NCBI GenBank assembly: GCA_025361885.1
Contig: JANYJF010000032.1
Span: 1-57,252, forward strand
Source: Coriobacteriia bacterium
Lineage (GTDB): Bacteria; Actinomycetota; Coriobacteriia; Anaerosomatales; PALSA-660
Direction of reading: 5' to 3'
Length of the DNA: 57,252 nucleotides
Under the pieces are notes generated by a model, which was given only the letters and a program-made list of their open reading frames with translations, was not told the origin of the DNA and ran no database searches. This document shows, piece by piece, positions 33,624 to 43,513 of this stretch (position 1 is its first letter; every line of letters starts with the position of its first letter). The translations under genes and the position numbers were made by a program.

Positions 33624-34691
33624 TCAGTGGAGCAAGTCCGCCGCCGCGCGTCCCGCCGCCGCGGCAGCCAAGAAGAACGCGGGATCGTCATCAGGTCCGC
33701 GGCCCATGGTGCGCACGCCGACCCCGCGGAGATCGGGAAGTCGGCCCGAGGACACGTCGGCGCGTGTGTGACGCTCCCAAACGTGCGCGGCCTCCAGCGC
33801 CGCATCGACCACGCCGGCCTGCTCACCGGGCAGCCGCGGCACGACCACCGTCGCGGGGTGAAGCGCGATCCGCCCGAGGGCGGTCAGCGAGTGATGGCTG
33901 ACGCCGCGGTGGCGCTCACGCTGGTCGGCGAACGAGATGCGCAGCGCGGCCAGTGGTCGCCCGCCCAGAACCCCGGCGGCGTTGATCGCCTCGCCCTGTG
34001 CGATGCCGCCGTGACCGAACGGTGTCCCCGTGCCCACCGTGCCGGGACCTATGGACACGATCGCGATGTCCGCGTGCGTAACGTGCCGGGCGGCGAGGAG
34101 AGCCGAATGCAGGGTCACGGTCTCCAATCCGCCACCGACGGCTTGACCGGCGGTCAGGGTCTCATCCAGCAGGCCGCTCTCGAGGCAGCTGCGAACGAGG
34201 TCGGAGAGCGCCATCATCATCGATGCCTGGTCGGTCATGACGTACGCCACCCGTGCGCCCGGCACACGCTCCTTGATGCCGGCCGCCACCAGCGCCACCT
34301 GGCTGTGCAGGCCACAACACACCACCGGCATGCCGGCGATGTCCTCGGCGCGCCGCATGACCTCGTGGTACGGGCTCTCTTGCGACTCGACCGCCAGAAC
34401 GTCGCGCTGCATCGGCGAGTAACGCAGCTTCATGATGTGTCCGTGCGACGGGTCGTCGAGCGCGACGTCATCCCCACCACCGCGGGCCACCACGAAGTGC
34501 GAGCCGCCAGTACCGAGGCGGAGGCGCACCGCGGTGGTGTTCAGCAGGACACGCTCGCCGGCCACGCACTCACCGGTGAGCGACGTGTAGCACACGGCCG
34601 AGCCCGGACCGTCGGGCGTCGACACGTCCAGCTTCTGATAGCCGGGTGCCGCCTGCTCGATGCGCACGACGTGTCCCCATACGAGGCGCAT
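33624..34691 (-). CDS. DUF3866 family protein
   Basis: Conserved actinobacterial protein of unknown biochemical function. The 355 residues have no signal or transmembrane helix. Visible features are an N-terminal beta-rich part (GHVVRIEQAAPGYQKLDV), KLRYSPMQRDVLAVESQESPYH, VVCCGLHSQVALVAAGIKE, YVMTDQASMMMALSDLV and IVSIGPGTVGTGTPFGHGG, all matching the family as I know it. It follows the M20 peptidase by 12 nt and ends just before the ald promoter, so it is the last gene of the pyrG operon. Confidence 0.85.
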   Translation of the reverse strand: MRLVWGHVVRIEQAAPGYQKLDVSTPDGPGSAVCYTSLTGECVAGERVLLNTTAVRLRLGTGGSHFVVARGGGDDVALDDPSHGHIMKLRYSPMQRDVLAVESQESPYHEVMRRAEDIAGMPVVCCGLHSQVALVAAGIKERVPGARVAYVMTDQASMMMALSDLVRSCLESGLLDETLTAGQAVGGGLETVTLHSALLAARHVTHADIAIVSIGPGTVGTGTPFGHGGIAQGEAINAAGVLGGRPLAALRISFADQRERHRGVSHHSLTALGRIALHPATVVVPRLPGEQAGVVDAALEAAHVWERHTRADVSSGRLPDLRGVGVRTMGRGPDDDPAFFLAAAAAGRAAADLLH

Positions 34692-34703
34692 GGCCGGTGT
34701 CGC

Positions 34704-35819
34704 CTAGCCCTCGACCGCGCGCAACACCGCGACGTCGAGCAAGCGGGTGAGCGCTTCGAGGTCGGCCACCGCGATCCACTCGCCGGTCGAGTGCACGTCA
34801 CGCATCCCAGACGACAGCACGAAGGTCGGAGTGCCGTGCGCGGCGAACACGTTCCCGTCGCTGCCTCCGCCGGTCGCGAACGTCCGCGGCGTCAGGCCGG
34901 CTTCACGGCAACATCCGATCACGAACAGCAGCGATGGATCGTCATCGGGAAAGCGGAAGCCGTCGTACTCCTTGTGCCACGTGATCGCCGCGGAACCCCC
35001 GGCTTCGCTCGCGGCACGGTGCATCGAAAGGTCCATCGCATCGCGAGCGGCGACGGCGCGGACCGGGTCCAGTGAACGGCACTCACCCGTTATCATCGTG
35101 GTCTCGGCCACGACGTTCGTCGCCCGTCCGCCGCCGATGGAGCCGATGTTGGCGGTCGTCTCTGCGTCGAGGCGTCCCAACTCCATGCCGGAGATCGCGC
35201 GTGAGGCCATCACGATGGCGGAGACGCCCTTCTCGGGCTCGACGCCGGCGTGCGCCGAGCGCCCGAGGAAGGTCGCGGTGAACGTGTAGTGGGTCGGGGC
35301 GGCGGTCACGATACCACCGGGCTCACCGTCGGCATCGAGCACCAGACACACGTCACCGGCCGCCGCGTCGGGCGGCAGGTGCTTAGCGCCGAGAAGGCCC
35401 TGCTCCTCGCCCACGGTGATCAGCGCGCGGACTTCCGCGTGCGGTGCGCCGGACTCGTGCAGCCGGCGGACCGACTCGATGATCGCGGCGATCCCGGCCT
35501 TGTCATCGGCGCCCAGGATGGTCTCCCCCACGCTGCGCACCACGCCATCGATGACCACCGGCTCGACGCCGCGGCCCGGCTCGACCGTGTCCATGTGCGC
35601 CGACAGCACGAGCACCCGGCCCGGCACCGTCCCCGGCAGCGTCGCGATGATGTTGCCGACATTCGATCCGGTGGCTCCGGGGCTGTCGTCGAAATGCACG
35701 TCCATGCCGGCCGCATCGAGCGCATGAGCCACATACGTCGCCACACCCGCTTCATCGCCAGTGGGACTGTCGATGCGGACAAGGTCTAGGAACGTGGCGA
35801 GAAGCCGCTCGTCGGACAA
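34704..35819 (-). CDS. M20-family metallopeptidase (PepT-like)
   Basis: Predicted cytoplasmic zinc aminopeptidase or tripeptidase-like enzyme. The 371 residues carry the co-catalytic zinc set: SAHMDTVEPG, GADDKAG, the general base in VGEEQGLLGA, LDADG and the C-terminal VHSTGE histidine. A dimerisation lid (AHAGVEPEKGVSAIVMAS) sits in the middle. The substrate is not deducible. It starts with TTG at 35819, seven bases from the pyrG stop. Confidence 0.9.
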   Translation of the reverse strand: MSDERLLATFLDLVRIDSPTGDEAGVATYVAHALDAAGMDVHFDDSPGATGSNVGNIIATLPGTVPGRVLVLSAHMDTVEPGRGVEPVVIDGVVRSVGETILGADDKAGIAAIIESVRRLHESGAPHAEVRALITVGEEQGLLGAKHLPPDAAAGDVCLVLDADGEPGGIVTAAPTHYTFTATFLGRSAHAGVEPEKGVSAIVMASRAISGMELGRLDAETTANIGSIGGGRATNVVAETTMITGECRSLDPVRAVAARDAMDLSMHRAASEAGGSAAITWHKEYDGFRFPDDDPSLLFVIGCCREAGLTPRTFATGGGSDGNVFAAHGTPTFVLSSGMRDVHSTGEWIAVADLEALTRLLDVAVLRAVEG

Positions 35820-35825
35820 GGCAGA

Positions 35826-37436
35826 TCAGCCCCTCGAGTTCTTGTAGGCCACCGCAGCGCCGATGAAGTCGCGGAACAGCGGGGCCGGGCGAGTGGGACG
35901 GCTCTTGAACTCGGGGTGACCCTGGTTGCCGACGAACCACGGGTGGTCGGGAAGCTCGATCATCTCGACCAGTTTGCCGTCGGGCGACAGCCCGGATATG
36001 ACGAGGCCGGCGTCGACCAGTTGCTGCCTGTACGTGTTGTTGACCTCGTAGCGGTGCCGATGCCGCTCGTAGATGACGTCTTCGCCATAGGCGTCCCAGC
36101 CCCTGGTACCCGGCGTGACCGTGCATGGGTAGGCACCGAGGCGCATAGTGCCGCCCATGTCGTGGACGGACTCCTGGTCGCGCATCAGGTCGATGACCGG
36201 GTGCGGCGTGACCGGGTCGAACTCGGTGGAGTTGGCTCCGGGAAGACCCGCCACGTTGCGAGCGAACTCGGAGACCGCCACTTGCATGCCGAGGCAGATG
36301 CCGAAGTACGGGACCTTGTTCTCGCGGGCGTAGCAGGCCGCGCGGATCTTGCCCTCGATGCCGCGGACGCCGAAGCCGCCGGGGACCAGGATGCCGTCCA
36401 TCTCGGACAGCATCTGGTCGACCTCCTCGACTGTGATGCCCTCGGCGTCGACCCAGTCGATCTTCACGTCGTGCTCGTGGAAGATACCGGCGTGCTTGAG
36501 CGCCTCGTGGACCGAGAGGTACGCATCGGGGAGCTGCACGTACTTGCCGACCAGCGCGATGCGTACGGTGTCCGTGAGCGACTGGCTATGGCGGACGAAG
36601 TTCTCCCACCCACTCATGTCCGGCTCCCCGCACTCCAGCCCCAGATGGTCGATGACCATCTGGTCGAGCATCTGCTCGCGCAGGTTGAGCGGCACCTGGT
36701 AGATGGAGGGCGCGTCCTGTGCGGAGACCACGGCGGCGGGGTCCACGTCGCAGAACAGGCCGATCTTGCGCCGGATGCCGGCGTCGATGGGACGGTCGGA
36801 GCGGCACACGATGAAGTCGGGCTGGATGCCGATGCTGCGCAACTCCTTGACGGAGTGCTGTGTGGGCTTGGTCTTCAGCTCGCCGGAGGCGGCGATGTAC
36901 GGCACCAGTGTGACGTGGATGTAGCACACGTTGTCGCGCCCGACGTCCTTCTTGAGCTGGCGGATGGCCTCGAGGAACGGCAGCGACTCGATGTCGCCGA
37001 CGGTGCCGCCGACCTCGGTGATGATGACGTCGGGCTGGGTGGCCTCGGCCAAGCGGATGATCCGCTCCTTGATCTCGTTGGTCACGTGCGGGATGACCTG
37101 CACGGTGCCACCGAGGTAGTCACCTCTTCGCTCCTTGGTGATGAGCGTCTGGTAGACCGAGCCGGCCGTCACGTTGCAGTCGCGCGACAAGGACTCATCG
37201 ATGAACCGCTCGTAGTGGCCGAGGTCGAGGTCGGTCTCGCCTCCGTCATCGGTCACGAAGACCTCGCCGTGCTGGAACGGACTCATGGTACCGGGATCGA
37301 CGTTGAGGTACGGGTCGAGCTTCTGGATGGTGACCTTCTGCCCACGCGCCTTGAGCAGCCGGCCCAGTGATGCTGCCGTGATGCCCTTGCCGAGCGAGCT
37401 CGCCACGCCTCCGGTCACGAAGATGTGCTTCGTCAT
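35826..37436 (-). CDS. pyrG: CTP synthase
   Basis: Makes CTP from UTP, ATP and glutamine. The 536 residues comprise the amidoligase domain ([44 protein letters not shown]) and the class I glutamine amidotransferase domain (VPGGFGVRG, nucleophile in [16 protein letters not shown]). The ATG follows AAGGA closely. It lies between a PNPT-family membrane protein and the M20 peptidase. Confidence 0.98.
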   Translation of the reverse strand: MTKHIFVTGGVASSLGKGITAASLGRLLKARGQKVTIQKLDPYLNVDPGTMSPFQHGEVFVTDDGGETDLDLGHYERFIDESLSRDCNVTAGSVYQTLITKERRGDYLGGTVQVIPHVTNEIKERIIRLAEATQPDVIITEVGGTVGDIESLPFLEAIRQLKKDVGRDNVCYIHVTLVPYIAASGELKTKPTQHSVKELRSIGIQPDFIVCRSDRPIDAGIRRKIGLFCDVDPAAVVSAQDAPSIYQVPLNLREQMLDQMVIDHLGLECGEPDMSGWENFVRHSQSLTDTVRIALVGKYVQLPDAYLSVHEALKHAGIFHEHDVKIDWVDAEGITVEEVDQMLSEMDGILVPGGFGVRGIEGKIRAACYARENKVPYFGICLGMQVAVSEFARNVAGLPGANSTEFDPVTPHPVIDLMRDQESVHDMGGTMRLGAYPCTVTPGTRGWDAYGEDVIYERHRHRYEVNNTYRQQLVDAGLVISGLSPDGKLVEMIELPDHPWFVGNQGHPEFKSRPTRPAPLFRDFIGAAVAYKNSRG

Positions 37437-37441
37437 AGTCC

Positions 37442-38566
37442 TTACCGTGCCTCCCCGTCTGTGCCGCCTGTGTCCGCCGTTGCCGCCGTGCCGTTCTCGC
37501 CGCCTGCGTCCAAGCCCGCCGCAACGTCTGATCCATCATGTGCCCTGCCGAGGCCGTCGAGCCACCGCAGGAGAGGAACCTTCTCTATGGACTCCGAGAA
37601 GCTGATCTTCTCGGAGAGCAGATTCAAGGCGAGGAGGAGGGTGGCCGCCACCGCCAGTCCCCACAAGGGCAGAGTGGCCGCGAGCACGAAGCCTGCCAGG
37701 GCGCCAGCGGCATTCGCGCCGGCGTCGCCGAGCATGCCGCGCTCACCCAGGTCGTAGCGCCACACGGCCACGACCGGGCCGAGCAGGAGGATGACCAAGA
37801 CCACCGCGACGAGGATGGCCTGCGGCGCGGGAGCGACCCCCGAGGGGACTTGCTCCTCCGCGATCGCTGCCGAGCCCAACGCCCCGGGAAGCGCCGCGGC
37901 GACGGCCCCGACGGCCAGCAACGAGTAGCACTTCAGCGCGCGCCCGGGACGCAGGTCCGTGAGGTTGATGAGGTTGGCGGCAAGAGCGATCACGGCCGCG
38001 CCGAGCAGCCACCCGGCCAGCACGACGAACGCCACGGTTCGTGGTTGCGAGATGCCGCCAGCCGCATCGAATGCCCGGCGCAGCGCGGGTTCGACGCAGA
38101 CAGCCAGGGACGCGAGGCCGATCCCGAGCATCTTGAGTCCGCCGGTCGTCAGCCGGCCATGTCGAAGCGCGTCGATGTGCCCGCGGAAACCCTTGGTATC
38201 CGCACCGCCGAAGGCGTCGTCGATCAGCCCGAAGGCGAACGCCGCCGTCACAAGCAGCACCGGGACGAGCCACGCCGCCTCCCGGAGCACATCGGGGTAG
38301 ACCGCCGGCTGCAGCGTTCCGGTCATCGCAAGGACAGAATCCAGCCCGTCCGCGACGACCGTCACCGTCCAGACTCCGACAGCCCACAGCACCCACACCA
38401 GCCCCAGGCCCGGCGTGACCTCACGGCCCCGATAGTTGACGACCCGCATCCGGGACCGCTCCAACGCCGGCATGAGCGCCCGCATCCCGAGAGCCGGGAC
38501 GCCCCATCCGGCGACGAGCGCCAGCCCGACAGACACGATCCCGGCTATCCACATCGGCGTCATCAC
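37442..38566 (-). CDS. MraY/WecA-like (PNPT superfamily) membrane protein
   Basis: Polytopic protein with about ten helices in 374 residues that resembles polyprenyl-phosphate N-acetylhexosamine-1-phosphate transferases. It has FGLIDDAFG (the paired aspartates), [31 protein letters not shown] (in the place of the DGLDG motif) and [13 protein letters not shown]. The substitution of DGLDG suggests a divergent enzyme with another substrate, or altered activity. It starts as GTGA over the stop of the large membrane protein upstream and ends six bases before pyrG, so these genes are coupled. The polar C-terminal 35 residues are low complexity. Confidence 0.82.
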   Translation of the reverse strand: MMTPMWIAGIVSVGLALVAGWGVPALGMRALMPALERSRMRVVNYRGREVTPGLGLVWVLWAVGVWTVTVVADGLDSVLAMTGTLQPAVYPDVLREAAWLVPVLLVTAAFAFGLIDDAFGGADTKGFRGHIDALRHGRLTTGGLKMLGIGLASLAVCVEPALRRAFDAAGGISQPRTVAFVVLAGWLLGAAVIALAANLINLTDLRPGRALKCYSLLAVGAVAAALPGALGSAAIAEEQVPSGVAPAPQAILVAVVLVILLLGPVVAVWRYDLGERGMLGDAGANAAGALAGFVLAATLPLWGLAVAATLLLALNLLSEKISFSESIEKVPLLRWLDGLGRAHDGSDVAAGLDAGGENGTAATADTGGTDGEAR

Positions 38567-40914
38567 GAGGTGGTGATCTTCCCGGTGCGGAGGGCGCTCG
38601 CATCATCGGCAGGTGCGGGGCCTTCGGCCGCCATGCGCGTCATGATCAGGTACAGGGCTCCCACGCCAACATAGAGGATGATGAGCGCCGGGATGATGAT
38701 CCCGGAATCCTCAGTGAAGTATGCCACCGTGCCGGCAACCAGGCTGGCGGTCAGTCCGGCCGAGTAGCCCGGCCATCGCTCGAGCATCGCCTTGAACTCC
38801 CCGCGCGGCTTCCATCGCAGGTAGATGAGCGTTCCCATGATCCCGACGAGCAGGTATGTCCAGTTGGTGCGGGTCAGCACCCGGAAGTTGGTGTCGGCCT
38901 TCCTCATGATGATCGTCCACAGCGCGCCGACCCCGCCGACGCCGGCGGACTGAAGGGCCTTGCCCAGATGCGTCTCGCGTCCCGGGCTGCCGAGCAGGTC
39001 GATCGCCGACAGCGCCGCGACGAGGAGGACGACGAGCAGCAGCACGACGCCGGCCGTCTTCCAGCTCAGCACCTTGCGGCCGTTGATGAGGGCCCAGAAC
39101 ACCCCATAGCCGACGGTGCCCCAGATCGCCACACCAACGTTGGCCCCGAACATCGGGGCTGCGGAGGTGACCACCATCAGAACGCCGAGCACCGGCACTC
39201 CCCACTTCTTCGCGGCGCCTATCCACGGCTTGTCGCGCAGGATGTCGAGCAGGACACCCGCTCCGATGATGGAGGCGCCGAGGATCAGTGCCGCTGACTC
39301 GTTGCCCATCCCGTAGAAACGTGCCCCGAACAGTGGCGAGTAGGAGAAGAAGCCGGTCTGAGACAGCGGCGCACCCACCCATTGGTCGACGAGCACGACC
39401 GCTGTGGTCCCGAGACCGAACACCGCGATGCGAACTCCCGAGTGATCGTCGCGCGAGACGAGAAGCACGGCAGCCCACAGGAGCAGCGCGACACCTATCA
39501 GCAGCGATGTCACCGCGCCTGCTGTCGGGGGCCATCGCCACACGAGGAATCCGACCGTGCTCGCCACCGGGACAGCAAGTGTCAGGAGCAGCAGCGACCG
39601 AAGGATCCTGCCCCAGCGACCTGTCACGCCGCCCACGCCTCCTACGACGAGGAACGTGCACAACACCAAGATGCCGACGACCAGGCTGATATAGGCATTG
39701 ACCACGGAGAAGCGCACGACCTCGACCGCGACCGACGTGCGGTTGTACTCGTCGAGGGTGGCGACACGGTCCTCAAGCGTCGCCCCGGCCGATGTCGAGC
39801 CGATGACGGCGCCCGGCATCGAGGACGGCGCCTTGGCGCCCAACGCGGCGAGTGTCGTCGCACCGATGTCCATGAACGTCACGATCCCCGGCCGGTGCGT
39901 CGATGAGGCGGTGGCCACGCCTCCCGACAGACCGGGGCCCTTCAGAACAGCCGGCACCAGCCCGGGGGGCTCGCCCTCCACTTCTGGAGCCGCGAGGCTG
40001 ACCACCATGATCGTGTCCTGAGGCCCGAGGGCGGCGGCAACACGGGAAACCACCTTGTCGAGCTCGCGCAGAGCGGTCGCGTGCTGGGCGGCGACGACCT
40101 GTGTCGACGCGTCCGAGGCCGAAGCCGCGACGCGAGACAGATCACCCGGATCGATGACAGCGAAGATGGCGCCGCTGGATGACGCACGGGTGGCGGATGA
40201 CATGGCCTTCGTGTAGGCGGAGAGCAACTTGGCGACGTCGGTGCGGACACCGAAAGGTCGGGTGGGGTCGGTATCGAGCGTGCGGGCGGAGACGTCACCG
40301 AACATGGTGCGGCCAGCCGCGTCCATCGCGATCATGCCGGCCGGGCGGACCCGCATGATGTCACTCAGCGACAGGCCGGGATCCGAGTTGCCGGCGCCCA
40401 CCGTGGCGCCACCGGCGTCGCGGACCGCCTGGCCGAGCGTTCCGACAGCCCCCGGCGTCGACAGATCGCGGTTTGCGAACCTCTGCCGCGGCACGCCGAG
40501 GAAGACGACCTGGTCGCCTGACGGGGACGCACCCGACAGCCGCGAGAACTCGGTGGCAGCGAGCCCGCCCTCGGTGTACTCGTCCGACGAGTAGGCCTCG
40601 AGCGATGTCGGATCGATGGTGACTCCCGCGCCTGCGGAGAGCAGCAGCGCCCCCTTGACGATCGCCGAGGTGCCGACGCCGACGGAGCCGCTTCGCAGGT
40701 TCACATTGGCCAGCGTGCCGGAGCGGGCCAGGCCGCGGATCGACGGTACGGGGCCTTTGGTGATGTCGTTCCACGTCATATACGGGGCGACGATGACCAC
40801 GACGGCGCGCGGACCCGTCGGGGCGGTGGCCCCTGCAGCCGCCGAGGAGGTGAGCGGAAGGCTCAGTCCCACGAGGCAGACCATCGCGATCATCGCAGCC
40901 AGGCGTCGCTTCAT
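38563..40914 (-). CDS. Large membrane protein with extracytoplasmic alkaline-phosphatase-like domain
   Basis: No characterised homologue recognised. The 783 residues have a Sec signal (about 1-27), then about 400 extracytoplasmic residues with the outline of an alkaline phosphatase/sulfatase fold: a beta-strand plus IRGLARSGTLANVN near the start and HRPGIVTFMDIGATTLAALG near the end. Ten to twelve helices follow, from about 435 to the C-terminus. The usual metal-binding Asp-Gly after the first strand is replaced (VIVAPYMTW), so the domain may be catalytically altered. The ATG at 40914 has GGAG 7 nt upstream. It is divergent from murJ and coupled to the PNPT gene. Confidence 0.8.
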   Translation of the reverse strand: MKRRLAAMIAMVCLVGLSLPLTSSAAAGATAPTGPRAVVVIVAPYMTWNDITKGPVPSIRGLARSGTLANVNLRSGSVGVGTSAIVKGALLLSAGAGVTIDPTSLEAYSSDEYTEGGLAATEFSRLSGASPSGDQVVFLGVPRQRFANRDLSTPGAVGTLGQAVRDAGGATVGAGNSDPGLSLSDIMRVRPAGMIAMDAAGRTMFGDVSARTLDTDPTRPFGVRTDVAKLLSAYTKAMSSATRASSSGAIFAVIDPGDLSRVAASASDASTQVVAAQHATALRELDKVVSRVAAALGPQDTIMVVSLAAPEVEGEPPGLVPAVLKGPGLSGGVATASSTHRPGIVTFMDIGATTLAALGAKAPSSMPGAVIGSTSAGATLEDRVATLDEYNRTSVAVEVVRFSVVNAYISLVVGILVLCTFLVVGGVGGVTGRWGRILRSLLLLTLAVPVASTVGFLVWRWPPTAGAVTSLLIGVALLLWAAVLLVSRDDHSGVRIAVFGLGTTAVVLVDQWVGAPLSQTGFFSYSPLFGARFYGMGNESAALILGASIIGAGVLLDILRDKPWIGAAKKWGVPVLGVLMVVTSAAPMFGANVGVAIWGTVGYGVFWALINGRKVLSWKTAGVVLLLVVLLVAALSAIDLLGSPGRETHLGKALQSAGVGGVGALWTIIMRKADTNFRVLTRTNWTYLLVGIMGTLIYLRWKPRGEFKAMLERWPGYSAGLTASLVAGTVAYFTEDSGIIIPALIILYVGVGALYLIMTRMAAEGPAPADDASALRTGKITTS

Positions 40915-41052
40915 GCTCTCACTCCAAACGGCGCACCCGGGCGTGCGGACACATGGTCCGGCCCGGGCGATGGGCCAAGCGTGCGGGGGCTGGTGACGGA
41001 TCGGGCGACATGGTGCCTGTGCGCGCCCGGGCAGCAGAGGTGCCCGACCAGA

Positions 41053-41058
41053 AGTATA
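41053..41058 (-). promoter_or_regulatory. Possible -10 element for the large membrane protein operon
   Basis: TATACT on the minus strand about 140 nt upstream of the ATG at 40914, in the divergent gap with murJ. No good -35 hexamer is visible at standard spacing. Confidence 0.35.
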
Positions 41059-41110
41059 CCGGAATATGTCGCGACGACGCGGAAGTTCCTGTGGGTGTGT
41101 TGCCGTCCGG

Positions 41111-41116
41111 TAGAAT
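41111..41116 (+). promoter_or_regulatory. Probable -10 element of murJ
   Basis: TAGAAT, five of six consensus positions, with only a weak TTCCTG -35 candidate 19 nt upstream. Transcription from here would begin near 41123, after the ATG at 41115, which therefore cannot start murJ. Confidence 0.45.
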
Positions 41117-41158
41117 GGCGGCGAAGCATACCGCGACCGCATCCACCCGGAGGCACCC

Positions 41159-42787
41159 ATCGCCGCTCCGTCGATAGCACGCTCGACCGCGACCATGTCG
41201 GTCTCGACGCTCGTCTCCCGCATGACCGGCTTCGTGCGGACGTGGGCGATGGCCGTCGCGCTGGGCGTCACCATGACGTCCACAGGCGCGATACCGGTCG
41301 CCTCTTCGTTCAACATCTCCAACAACATCCCGAACATGATCTACGAGCTGCTGGCTGGCGGGGTCCTGTCCGCCATGCTCATCCCGATCTTCATGGAGCG
41401 ACTCGAGAAGGATGGCCAGGAGGGCGCGTTCCACTTCATCCGATCGCTGTTCAATCTCGCCTTCGTGGTGCTGGGCCTGGTCGCGCTCATCGGGACGTTC
41501 CTCCCATACCCGTTCGTCCGCACCCAGACGTTCACGGTCAAGCCCGAGGAGGTCCAGCTCGCGGTCTACTTCTTCCGCTTCTTCGCCGTACAGATCGTGT
41601 TTTACGGGATGATGGCGATCACCACGGGCGTGCTCAACTCGTACCGGCACTTCTTCGCGCCGGCGATCGCTCCGGTGCTCAACAACGTCGTGGTCATCGT
41701 CGCGCTGCTAGGTGTCTACATCCCGATGCGCGCCTCGCACCCCATGTGGGCCGTCACCGCGCTCGCGGTTGCGACCACGCTGGGCGTCGTGGCGCTCCTC
41801 GTGGTGCAGCTGCCGGTGCTCTTCAAGCTCGGATTCCGGTTCAAGCTCGGGATCGACTGGAAGGACCCGTCTCTGCGCAAGCTGGGCATCAAGATGCTCC
41901 CGATCCTGCTGTACGTGGCGACGAACCTCGTGGGCGTGTCGTTCCGCAACGCCTACGCCACCTCTGCGTTCCGCGATGGCTCGGCGACGCTGTCATACGC
42001 CTGGATGTGGTACCAGTTGCCGTACGGCGTCTTCGCCGTGGCGCTCATCACCGCGCTCGTGCCCGAGCTGTCCGAGATGGCGGCGAAGAAGGACTGGACC
42101 TCGTTCAAGACGACCTTCTCCACAGGATTGCGCGCGCTCGGCGTCCTGGTCCTGCCGATGGCCGCGATGCTCATCGCTTTGGCGGGGCCGCTCGTGACCC
42201 TGTACCGCGCCGGCAATTTCCCGCAGGCCGCCGTGCCGCTCGTCTCCAGCGTCCTGATGGCGTGGACTCTGGGCCTGTTCTCGTTCTGCGCGTTCATGTT
42301 CGTGCTGCGCACGTTCAACACGATGCAGGACAGCCGGACGCCGGCGATCGTCAACGTGTTCGTCACGGTCCTGCAGGTCGCGCTGTACGCAGGACTGACG
42401 AGCATGACGGCATGGGGCAACTTCCGCCTCGTCGGCATCCCGGCCGCGGACGCGATCGCCTACACGCTCAACGTCGCGATCCTTCTGATCATCCTGCGCC
42501 GCCGCATCGGCGCGTTCGACGGCCGTCGCATCGTCGGGACGCTCGGCGTCGTGCTGGGAGCCTCGCTGCTCGGTGGCGGCGCCGCGTGGGGAGCCTCGCG
42601 TCTGGCCGGCCTCGCGCTGCACGCCGGCCGCTTCGCCTTCCTCGGGCAGATCGCCGCCGGTGGCGTCGCCGGGCTCGTGGTCGCCTACGGCCTGCTCCTC
42701 GTGCTGAAGGTGCCCGAGATGGGGATCGCGGCTTCCATGGCCAAGCGGGTGGTCGGTCGCGCACTGCCGAAGAGGGCCGCATCCTGA
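41159..42787 (+). CDS. murJ: Lipid II flippase MurJ (MviN), with apparent ATC start
   Basis: MOP-superfamily flippase that moves lipid II across the membrane; about 14 helices in 542 residues, including GVLSAMLIPIF, NIPNMIYELLAGG and LNSYRHFFAPAIAPVLNN. The first ATG in frame (41195) would remove the conserved segment SIARSTATMSVSTLVSRMTGF at its beginning and has no ribosome site. Upstream in frame to the TAG at 41111-41113 there is no ATG, GTG or TTG. GGAGG at 41149-41153 lies 5 nt before an ATC at 41159, which would give the expected N-terminus. A one-base indel that joins the ATG frame at 41115 is another explanation. Confidence 0.9.
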   Translation: MAAPSIARSTATMSVSTLVSRMTGFVRTWAMAVALGVTMTSTGAIPVASSFNISNNIPNMIYELLAGGVLSAMLIPIFMERLEKDGQEGAFHFIRSLFNLAFVVLGLVALIGTFLPYPFVRTQTFTVKPEEVQLAVYFFRFFAVQIVFYGMMAITTGVLNSYRHFFAPAIAPVLNNVVVIVALLGVYIPMRASHPMWAVTALAVATTLGVVALLVVQLPVLFKLGFRFKLGIDWKDPSLRKLGIKMLPILLYVATNLVGVSFRNAYATSAFRDGSATLSYAWMWYQLPYGVFAVALITALVPELSEMAAKKDWTSFKTTFSTGLRALGVLVLPMAAMLIALAGPLVTLYRAGNFPQAAVPLVSSVLMAWTLGLFSFCAFMFVLRTFNTMQDSRTPAIVNVFVTVLQVALYAGLTSMTAWGNFRLVGIPAADAIAYTLNVAILLIILRRRIGAFDGRRIVGTLGVVLGASLLGGGAAWGASRLAGLALHAGRFAFLGQIAAGGVAGLVVAYGLLLVLKVPEMGIAASMAKRVVGRALPKRAAS

Positions 42788-43467
42788 ACGCCGTCGCGAT
42801 CATCCCCGCGCACGACGAGTCCGAACGCATCGAGGCGACGGTGAAGGCCGCTCTCGCGATCCCCCGCGTCGTGCGGGTCCTGGTGGTCGACGACGCCTCG
42901 TCGGACGACACCGCCGAGCGCGCGAGCGCCGCCGGCGCCGACGTCCTGCGCCTCGAGCGCAACGTCGGAAAGGGCGCCGCGCTCCAGGCGGGGCTCGAGC
43001 GTACGCGCCGGGGCAGGGACGCGGTCCTTCTGCTCGACGGCGACCTCGCCGAGACGGCTTCGCAGGGCGCTCTCCTGCTCGGGCCGGTGCTGGCCGGTGG
43101 GGCCGACATGACCATCGCGCGCTTCCCGAAGCCGGCGAACAAGGCGGGGTTCGGGCTGGTGATGCGCCTGGCCAGGTGGGGCATCCGGCGCTACGGCCGC
43201 GCGGACTTCCTGGCCACCGCTCCCCTGTCGGGGCAGAGGGCGCTCAGCCCCCACGCTGTGGACGCGGTCATGCCCTTCGCATCCGGTTATGGCGTAGAGG
43301 TCGCGATGACGTCGCACGCCCTGCGCGCCGGGCTGCGCGTCCTCGAGGTCGACACGACGATGGCGCACGCCGCCACGGGCCGGGACATCGCCGGATTCGT
43401 CCACCGTGGAAGGCAGTTCGCGGACGTGGCCTCGGCGCTGCTCGCCCTGCGGCGCGAGCTGCGCTGA
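42784..43467 (+). CDS. Family 2 glycosyltransferase, apparent CTG start
   Basis: Predicted GT-A-fold glycosyltransferase, similar in outline to polyprenyl-phosphate sugar transferases. The 227 residues begin (from CTG) NAVAIIPAHDESERI, then VLVVDDASSDDT, NVGKGAALQAGLE and a DGD motif in LLLDGDLAE; no transmembrane helix is evident. The frame has no ATG, GTG or TTG near the needed start. The CTG at 42784 overlaps the murJ stop as CTGA and has AGAGG 8 nt upstream. The next standard start, GTG at 42841, would delete the nucleotide-binding N-terminus. It forms an operon with murJ. Confidence 0.85.
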   Translation: MNAVAIIPAHDESERIEATVKAALAIPRVVRVLVVDDASSDDTAERASAAGADVLRLERNVGKGAALQAGLERTRRGRDAVLLLDGDLAETASQGALLLGPVLAGGADMTIARFPKPANKAGFGLVMRLARWGIRRYGRADFLATAPLSGQRALSPHAVDAVMPFASGYGVEVAMTSHALRAGLRVLEVDTTMAHAATGRDIAGFVHRGRQFADVASALLALRRELR

Positions 43468-43513
43468 GGGCGCTGGGCGAGAGCCACGACCGACCGGGAC
43501 CGCCGTCCGATCG

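Noticed and set aside
40981-42783. Extension of the glycosyltransferase frame upstream through murJ
   Set aside because: It is read in another frame of murJ, with Arg/Pro-rich composition and no domain; the real protein begins at the CTG near 42784.
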